In this document: piece after piece, positions 58,417 through 64,000 of the stretch
Position numbering within the stretch: position 1 is the first letter of the stretch
Layout of the letters: every line of letters begins with the position of its first letter
Assembly: GCA_001595385.3 (NCBI GenBank)
Contig: LVEI03000001.1
Coordinates: forward strand, 1,827,501-1,891,500
Direction: 5' to 3'
Source: Deltaproteobacteria bacterium GWC2_55_46
Lineage (GTDB): Bacteria > Desulfobacterota > GWC2-55-46
Length of the DNA: 64,000 nt
The notes under the pieces: generated by a model
The model's database searches: none
What the model saw: the letters and a program-made list of their open reading frames with translations, nothing else
Told to the model about the DNA's origin: nothing
Translations under genes and position numbers: made by a program

Positions 58417-59880
58417 TCAGCTATCTCTTTTCAGGGCAGAGACTTTCAAGGCCCCGGAGCCTTTATTGTTATCGGCTGTAACGGGCTTATCCCCTGTTGG
58501 CGCAGCCTCGACTGTTTTCCGCGCGCTTCCGGCCGCCTGCTCCTTCGGGATCGTTATTATGATGGCGTTATCTACCACGTTTATTTGCCGCGCGGGCGGG
58601 GCCCCGGGGCTGCAGTAGAAGACGAGCCTCAGTTTGTCGGGGTGTGCCCCAAGCCGCACCTCGTCTATGCCGGCGGCCCCGATCTTCACCGAGTCCCGCC
58701 CGATAGAGTTCTTCACCCCCCAGACGTCGATTATTATCCTCGACGGCTTTTCAAGGTCGAAGTCGTAGTAGTTCTCTATGGCCCCGTTGGCGAGCACCCA
58801 TATTACGGTCCCCCCTGCCGTAGTCGAGTGCTCGATACTCAATACACCGGAGGCTGGGGTTGCTGTCGGCTGGGCGGACTTTGCCGCTGCCGTCTTTTTC
58901 GCCCTAAGCATGTTCTCGCGCGCCTTCGCGTCAAAGCGCGGGTTTACTTCGATCGCCTTCTCAAATGCCTTTACCGCCAGGGCATACTCTCCTTTTTTCA
59001 TATGGAGCAGGCCCATATTGTTGTAGGCCGCCGCCGTGCCCCCGGCTAGCCTGAAGGCCTCGAAGGCCTCCTGGTCACGCCCCAATCCGCTCAAGGCGAG
59101 GGCGAGGTTATTATAGATTTTCCTGTCCGCCGGCCCGGCCGCAAGCGCCTGTTTAAAAGACCCGACCGCTTCGGTGTACTCTCCCTTCGAATAATAGGAG
59201 AGGCCCATGTTGTTGAAGAGCGCGCCGATGTCCGGCCTCAGGGAGGCTGCCTTCTTATACTCTTCCAGGGCCTTGTCAAAGAGCCGTCCGCGGTCGTATA
59301 TTATCCCTAAAAAATTATGGGGCTCCCACAGGCCCGGGTCAAGCTCCACGGAGAGCTGAAAGCTACTCTGCGCCTTTTTAAATTCCGCGAGCATGAAGTA
59401 AGCCTTCCCTAACCCTTCGTGGAGAAGGGCGTTTTTGGGGTCGTCCTTCAGGAGGGTCTCAAAGACCTTCCGCGCTTCTTCGCCCAGCCCTTTCTTGAGT
59501 AAAAGGCCCCCGGATTTATAGCGCGCGCCCGCACGGGTTGGGTCCTTGCTGACGGCGCTTGAGTATTGGAGATAGGCCATGTCTATCTTGCCGTCCTTCA
59601 GATAGTCATCCCCTCTTCTTTCATTGTCTTCCGCCGTCATCTCCGGTACGCTGGAAGCGTCAGCGCTCTCAGCGGCGGCTTTCGCGTTTTGCCTTTGTTC
59701 CAGAAGCCTCTTGAGCTCCTTGTCGTTGAACGGGTTTTGGGGGCTTCCCTGGCTGGCGCACCCGGATAAGCTTGAAACAAAAGAGAACGCCAGGAGGCAG
59801 AATAACGGCGTGAGGATGGCATTTTTTATCGCGTTCCGCCAGGCCGGCGGCGTTCTTGAAATCATGCTCTTTTCAAACAC
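58417..59880 (-). CDS. TPR-repeat lipoprotein with C-terminal AMIN-like domain
   Basis: 487 residues. Lipoprotein signal with the box LSGC (Cys41); a start at residue 6 (ATG) may be preferred. About seven TPRs in tandem (roughly 85-325), then a basic, Ala-rich linker and an AMIN-like domain (about 345-450) with IIIDVWGVKNSI and LRLVFYCSPGA. AMIN domains target secretins and amidases to peptidoglycan. Lying just downstream of tadC in the same direction, it may be a pilotin or assembly factor like TadD (TPR). The AMIN part is unusual for TadD. Confidence 0.8.
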   Translation of the reverse strand: MFEKSMISRTPPAWRNAIKNAILTPLFCLLAFSFVSSLSGCASQGSPQNPFNDKELKRLLEQRQNAKAAAESADASSVPEMTAEDNERRGDDYLKDGKIDMAYLQYSSAVSKDPTRAGARYKSGGLLLKKGLGEEARKVFETLLKDDPKNALLHEGLGKAYFMLAEFKKAQSSFQLSVELDPGLWEPHNFLGIIYDRGRLFDKALEEYKKAASLRPDIGALFNNMGLSYYSKGEYTEAVGSFKQALAAGPADRKIYNNLALALSGLGRDQEAFEAFRLAGGTAAAYNNMGLLHMKKGEYALAVKAFEKAIEVNPRFDAKARENMLRAKKTAAAKSAQPTATPASGVLSIEHSTTAGGTVIWVLANGAIENYYDFDLEKPSRIIIDVWGVKNSIGRDSVKIGAAGIDEVRLGAHPDKLRLVFYCSPGAPPARQINVVDNAIIITIPKEQAAGSARKTVEAAPTGDKPVTADNNKGSGALKVSALKRDS

Positions 59881-59907
59881 AGGGCAACTCCGTCTCAGCT
59901 CTTGTCA

Positions 59908-60852
59908 TTATTTATTGAGGAACATCCTGTATATCTGTATTGTCGCCGGCCCCAGTATGGTTATGATGAGGGACGGGAATATGAAGAGCAGGAGAGGGAA
60001 GATCAATTTGACCGGCAGCTTGGTGGCGAGCTCTTCTGCCTTCTGCCGTCTGGCGACTCTCATGCCCTCGGCGTGGACCCTCAGCGCCTGGGCTATGTTT
60101 GTGCCGAACCTGTCGGTCTGTATAAGGAGGCTTGCCAGGCTCCGCGCTTCCTCAAGGTCCATGCGCTTTGCAAGGTTCTGCAATGCCTCGCGGCGTGATT
60201 TGCCGACCCGGAGCTCCATGCCAAGCATCCAGAACTCCTTGCTTATCGCCTCGTTGCTTATCTTTAACTCTTCACCGACGCGGTGTATGGCCGCGTCGAG
60301 GCCCATGCCGGCCTCAACGCAGACGACCATGAGGTCGAGCGCGTCCGGAAAGCCGTTCAACAGCATCTCTTTGCGCCTCGACGCCAATATGTCGCACCAT
60401 ACGTTCGGCAGGTAAAATCCGATGAGCGCGAATATGATGGAAGCGGCAGCGACATGAAGCGGGACCATCGGTATCACGACCATGAACTTGATCAGTAAAA
60501 AGACCGCCGGCAGCAGGGCGGCAAAGAAGGCCTTGAACCCGAAGAAGACCAATATGTCGTTCTCCTTGCTGTACCCTGAGCGCACGAGCTTGTCCCGGAC
60601 CCCGGACAGGAATTCCTTTTTGCCTGGTTTCACGCGTATGCCGATGGTGGCGATGGCCCTGAGGTATTTTTTGTATGTGCCGTCTTCCTGAGCTACGGAC
60701 GGGCCCGGATGCGTCATCCCCGTCTGCCCCTTGATCTTGCGGATGAGCTTCGTCCGCTCCTTGCGGAGCCCCTGTAAGTAGAAGGCGCCCAGGCAGAGCA
60801 TGGCTATGGAAAGGAATATCAGGACCGATACGAGGAGAATCTCTTGTTCCAT
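59908..60852 (-). CDS. tadC: Type II secretion F-domain protein TadC
   Basis: 314 residues, inner-membrane platform protein of the Tad (Flp) pilus. Helix pairs at about 5-25 and 110-150 and the T2SF domain with DALDLMVVCVEAGMGLDAAIHRVGEE and SLIQTDRFGTNIAQALRVHAEGMR. The FGTNIAQAL signature is typical of TadC. It follows tadB with 39 bases between. Confidence 0.92.
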   Translation of the reverse strand: MEQEILLVSVLIFLSIAMLCLGAFYLQGLRKERTKLIRKIKGQTGMTHPGPSVAQEDGTYKKYLRAIATIGIRVKPGKKEFLSGVRDKLVRSGYSKENDILVFFGFKAFFAALLPAVFLLIKFMVVIPMVPLHVAAASIIFALIGFYLPNVWCDILASRRKEMLLNGFPDALDLMVVCVEAGMGLDAAIHRVGEELKISNEAISKEFWMLGMELRVGKSRREALQNLAKRMDLEEARSLASLLIQTDRFGTNIAQALRVHAEGMRVARRQKAEELATKLPVKLIFPLLLFIFPSLIITILGPATIQIYRMFLNK

Positions 60853-60891
60853 CTGCTGCCTCCTGACATGCTGCTGAGTTTTCAGCGACTT

Positions 60892-61845
60892 TTATACTTT
60901 TATGGCTATCATCTTCCTTATCAGGATTATCCCGGCGCCCATCAGCACGGCCGCGGATGCGACAAGGAACTTTCCGACAGGGTCGGTAAAGAGCACCCCG
61001 ATGTACTTCGGGTTTATGAAGCTTATGGCAAAAGTGATGAAAAATGGCAGGGCGATCAGTATGACAGCGGAGAACCGCCCTTCAGCCGAAAGGACCTTTA
61101 TGTGCCCCTGAAGCTTGAACCTCTCCCTGAGTATATGGCTGATCTTCTCCAGGACCTCGGCCAGGTTGCCGCCGGTCTCCCTCTGGATCACAGCCGAGAC
61201 GATGAAAAACTTCAGGTCAGGGCAGTCCACGCGCCTGGCGAGGTTCTTTAGGGCCTCGGGAAGGGCTATCCCGAAGTTGATCTCGTTCAGGGTCTTTTCG
61301 AACTCGGTCCCTACAGGGTCGCTGAACTCGTCGGCTACCATCTTAAGGCCGCCTGTGAAGGCGTGCCCGGCCTTTAGCGAGCGCGATATCAGGTCCAGGG
61401 CCTCGGGCAGTTGCCTCTCGAACTTCTTCATCCGGCGTTTCTTTTTCGAGTAGAGGTATAAAAACGGCATGGCCCCCGCCACCCCGGCCATTACGAGCAT
61501 GGCGTTCGGCAACAGCAGCGCGCCTGCGAAGAGCCATGCCACGGCGAGCACGGCCGAGAGCAGCAGAAAAAAGCCGGGAGAGCGCCTGGCGTTGGCCTGT
61601 TCGGTCAGCCGGTCAAGCCCATGCAGGTGGATGGTCCTCAAAAGCAGCCTGTTTAGCCAGGGTATCTCGCTTAACACCTTCCTTCTGAGGATATCCACTT
61701 CAGCGCCGCCTACCCTCGGCGCGAGGCCGCCGAGGTGGTGCCTCAATCTCTGTACTTCAGGTTTTCTGTTCCGGAGGGCCAGATAACCGCCCTGCAGCAT
61801 CAGTATCGCCGCGAAAAAGAAACCTGCGCCTATAACGAGTTCCAT
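60892..61845 (-). CDS. tadB: Type II secretion F-domain protein TadB
   Basis: 317 residues. Central T2SF domain with LPEALDLISRSLKAGHAFTGGLKMVADEF and FFIVSAVIQRETGGNLAEVLEKISHILRERF, flanked by N-terminal and C-terminal helices. It pairs with TadC in the platform of the Flp pilus. RETGGNLAE is the typical TadB motif. Confidence 0.93.
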   Translation of the reverse strand: MELVIGAGFFFAAILMLQGGYLALRNRKPEVQRLRHHLGGLAPRVGGAEVDILRRKVLSEIPWLNRLLLRTIHLHGLDRLTEQANARRSPGFFLLLSAVLAVAWLFAGALLLPNAMLVMAGVAGAMPFLYLYSKKKRRMKKFERQLPEALDLISRSLKAGHAFTGGLKMVADEFSDPVGTEFEKTLNEINFGIALPEALKNLARRVDCPDLKFFIVSAVIQRETGGNLAEVLEKISHILRERFKLQGHIKVLSAEGRFSAVILIALPFFITFAISFINPKYIGVLFTDPVGKFLVASAAVLMGAGIILIRKMIAIKV

Positions 61846-61912
61846 CAGTTCCCCCTGTAAACTTTAAGGACATCCCGGGAAAATAATCATTCGATCCCGC
61901 TCGCGGCCATGA

Positions 61913-63250
61913 TCATATCGCGAAGACATTCCTTGGATCGAAGATCTCATAAGGCACGTCGATGTTCATGGCCTTGAATTGCTCAAAGAACTTGGGCATT
62001 ATCCCGTTGGCGCGGAACTGCCCCTTTACCTTGCCCGCTTCGTCTATCCCGGTCTGCTCGAATGTGAATATCTCCTGCGTCGTGATGACGTCGCCTTCCA
62101 TCCCGGTGATCTCCTGGAAGCTTACCACCTTCCTGCTCCCGTCGACGTGGCGCGAGACCTGTATGATGATGTTCAGGGCGGAGCTTATGTACCTCCTTAT
62201 GGCCTCGATGGTGATGTTGAGGCCGTTCATCGCCACGAGTGTTTCAAGCCGGAGGAGGGCGTCCCTGGGGGAGTTTGCGTGGATGGTCGTGAGCGACCCG
62301 TCATGGCCCGTGTTCATGGCCTGAAGCATGTCCAGGACCTCGCCGCCCCTGACCTCGCCTATGATGATCCGGTCCGGGCGCATCCTCAGGCTGTTCCTCA
62401 CAAGGTCCCGCGGGGTTATCTCTCCTTTGCCCTCGATGTTCTGCGGCCTCATCTCGAGCCTGACGACGTGTTCCTGCTTGAGCTGAAGCTCTGCGGAGTC
62501 CTCGATGGTGATGACCCTTTCATTGGCCGGGATGAAGCGCGAGAGGACGTTCAGGAGGGTCGTCTTGCCGCTTCCGGTGCCGCCTGATATGAGGATGTTG
62601 AGGCGCGCCCGTACTATGCCCTTGAAAAGCTCGCCTATCTCGGGCGTAAGCGTCCTGAGGCCGATAAGGTCATCCAGCTCGAGCGGTTCCACCGCGAAAC
62701 GCCTGACCGAAAGGCTCGGCCCATCAATGGATACCGGGGGTATTATGGCGTTGACCCTTGAGCCGTCCGGGAGCCTCGCGTCTACCATAGGGCAGGACTC
62801 GTCGATCCTCCGGCCCACGGCGAAGACTATCTTGTCTATTATCTTCCTTAAATGCGCGTCATCCTTGAACCTGGCCTCGGTCTTCTCCATCTTCCCGTAT
62901 TTCTCGACGTATATGCTCTTATAGGTGTTGACAAGGATGTCTGATACAGTCGGGTCCTGAAGGAAAGGCTCCAGTGGGCCGAGGCCCAGCACCTCGTCCT
63001 GTATCTCCATGTAAAGCCGTTCCTTCTCATCGTAATTAAGCGGAAGGCTCCTCTCCTCCTGCAATATCCTCGCGACGAGCTTCCTGATCTCGTGCCTGAC
63101 GAACTCGCGGTCGAGGGAATCGAGCAGGGAGAGGTCGATCAAGTCCAGCAGCCTGTCATGTATCCTGGTCTTAAGCTCGTAATATTCGTTCGTATGTATG
63201 AGCTTCTTGTTCTCTTCCATGAGCAATGGTATCGTCTCGCGCTGGTTCAT
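61913..63250 (-). CDS. tadA: Tad pilus assembly ATPase (CpaF/TadA)
   Basis: 445 residues. Secretion ATPase of the Flp pilus. N-terminal helical domain, then [26 protein letters not shown], Walker [15 protein letters not shown], Walker B region [35 protein letters not shown] with the catalytic Glu and His box. It drives pilin assembly (and in some species retraction). Followed by tadB after 67 bases. Confidence 0.96.
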   Translation of the reverse strand: MNQRETIPLLMEENKKLIHTNEYYELKTRIHDRLLDLIDLSLLDSLDREFVRHEIRKLVARILQEERSLPLNYDEKERLYMEIQDEVLGLGPLEPFLQDPTVSDILVNTYKSIYVEKYGKMEKTEARFKDDAHLRKIIDKIVFAVGRRIDESCPMVDARLPDGSRVNAIIPPVSIDGPSLSVRRFAVEPLELDDLIGLRTLTPEIGELFKGIVRARLNILISGGTGSGKTTLLNVLSRFIPANERVITIEDSAELQLKQEHVVRLEMRPQNIEGKGEITPRDLVRNSLRMRPDRIIIGEVRGGEVLDMLQAMNTGHDGSLTTIHANSPRDALLRLETLVAMNGLNITIEAIRRYISSALNIIIQVSRHVDGSRKVVSFQEITGMEGDVITTQEIFTFEQTGIDEAGKVKGQFRANGIMPKFFEQFKAMNIDVPYEIFDPRNVFAI

Positions 63251-63272
63251 CCCTGTCTGTTCCTTTCGGTCC

Positions 63273-64000
63273 TTATTTTATTCCTTTTTCGCCCTGGAAA
63301 AACGTTGAGACGAGGTCCCGGAACCCCCCGCGCCGCGTGGCTGAAGGGGCTTTCGCGGGATTTCCCGCGGACTGCGCCCGTCCGTCATTTTTGAGGAAGT
63401 CCGAGACAAGCTCCCTGAAGCTCCTGCTGATCTCCTTGCCGGGCCCGTCGGAGGATAGCGTCTTTCCCTGGTTGATGGCGGATATCGCCGTTTGATAATC
63501 GTTCGGTATGACCCAGGAGACCTTTTTCTGGACGCCTTCCTCCGCCTCTTTGATGGAGATGGCGGACTTTTTATGGAACCTGTTCACGACCAGCTTAAGC
63601 CGCTTCTGGTCGGGATATCCGAGATCGACGAACCCCTCCATGAGTTTTTTCATGTTGACGAGGCATGGGATGGTGAGCTCTGAGACCAAAAAGACGATGT
63701 CCGAGAGCTCGAGCATCTTTATGGCGCCGCTGTCAAAGGAATGGCCGCTGTCTATGACGATATAATCGAACTCGGAGCGCATGAGCGCGAGGAGCTTTTC
63801 CACGAATTCGGGGGTCGCTCTCCGCGCTCCGTTCAGGCTCCTCGGAGAGGAAAGTATCTGCACCCCTGAAGGATGGCGCGAGAGGATGCCGTTCAAGTAA
63901 GTCGAGTCCAGGCGCGAGAAGTTTTTTGCCGCGTCCCCCCAGTCAAAGGCCGGTGTCTTTTCGAGAAAGAGCGAGATTTCGCCAAAGGGGATCATGTCCA
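63273..64000 (-). CDS. cpaE: CpaE/TadZ-family pilus localisation ATPase (partial)
   Basis: The reading frame is still open at the right edge; at least 241 residues are visible. The visible part has [50 protein letters not shown] (deviant Walker-type) and [22 protein letters not shown], the MinD/ParA-type ATPase of TadZ/CpaE. The N-terminal receiver-like half and P-loop are outside. It directs the Tad machinery to its cellular site. First of the visible Tad genes in transcription order. Confidence 0.88.
   Translation of the reverse strand, partial: DMIPFGEISLFLEKTPAFDWGDAAKNFSRLDSTYLNGILSRHPSGVQILSSPRSLNGARRATPEFVEKLLALMRSEFDYIVIDSGHSFDSGAIKMLELSDIVFLVSELTIPCLVNMKKLMEGFVDLGYPDQKRLKLVVNRFHKKSAISIKEAEEGVQKKVSWVIPNDYQTAISAINQGKTLSSDGPGKEISRSFRELVSDFLKNDGRAQSAGNPAKAPSATRRGGFRDLVSTFFQGEKGIK

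Overview
The window is a chromosomal segment of a Gram-negative, didermic bacterium. It has LPS-core genes, lipoproteins, an outer-membrane electron-conduit module and a flagellar stator. The host DNA is moderately GC-rich with heavy AGG (Arg) and ATA (Ile) codon use. Decaheme cytochrome plus porin, gmk-rpoZ linked to yicC, a DivIVA/YggT/ProC/YggS cluster and Tad pilus genes together suggest a Desulfobacterota- or Nitrospirota-like lineage. That placement is an inference; no rRNA gene is present to settle it.

Left edge to 4 kb: the minus strand carries a decaheme c-type cytochrome, the start of what is probably its outer-membrane porin partner (cut by the window edge), and a SERCA-type Ca2+ P-type ATPase. 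From 4.0 to 22.9 kb lies a large, mostly plus-strand LPS inner-core and glycan region. It holds heptose synthesis and transfer genes (waaF, gmhB, waaC, a third GT9 enzyme, rfaE1), a lipid-linked sugar module (PAP2 phosphatase, ArnT-like GT-C, DPM-like GT2, LPG-synthase-TM protein), a Trm112-like zinc protein, several GT2/GT4 enzymes and an O-antigen ligase. A more AT-rich block at 18.7-21.7 kb (GT, FkbM methyltransferase, GT9-like) looks like a replaceable accessory segment. Next come yicC-gmk-rpoZ, a DUF2269 membrane protein, a four-gene oligopeptide-type ABC transporter, rpoD, a quinone oxidoreductase, motAB, the yggU-divIVA-yggT-proC-yggS cluster and a SpoIIM-family protein.

From 40.3 to 49.9 kb: a receiver-PilZ gene whose whole 5' UTR is a 160-bp multi-hairpin element and which seems to start at ATT; rsmE; an M48 peptidase; cobalamin genes (cobQ, cbiB, later cobD) interleaved with a DUF4149 protein, dodecin and a split ADP-forming acyl-CoA synthetase; and queF.

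From 50.0 to 54.8 kb is the most unusual part. An intact tRNA-Lys(CTT) is followed by what looks like two tandem remnants of integrated elements. Each begins with the same ~170-bp sequence (terminator-like hairpin plus left-end sequence). The right boundary is a truncated tRNA-Lys 3' end, and a degenerate third copy sits in the middle. Cargo is an NfeD-SPFH pair and an AT-rich, SMC-like AAA/ABC ATPase with a non-standard P-loop, a candidate anti-phage or stress gene. No integrase is left.

From 54.9 kb to the end: an ALG5-like GT2 plus a TMTC-like membrane/TPR protein, agmatinase, a TPR-AMIN lipoprotein, and a minus-strand Tad (Flp) pilus assembly operon (tadC, tadB, tadA, cpaE/tadZ) running off the right edge. 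Two long dispersed copies of an intergenic repeat (17.1 and 34.7 kb), a short relative (23.8 kb) and a palindromic repeat (28.6 kb) are scattered through the host DNA.
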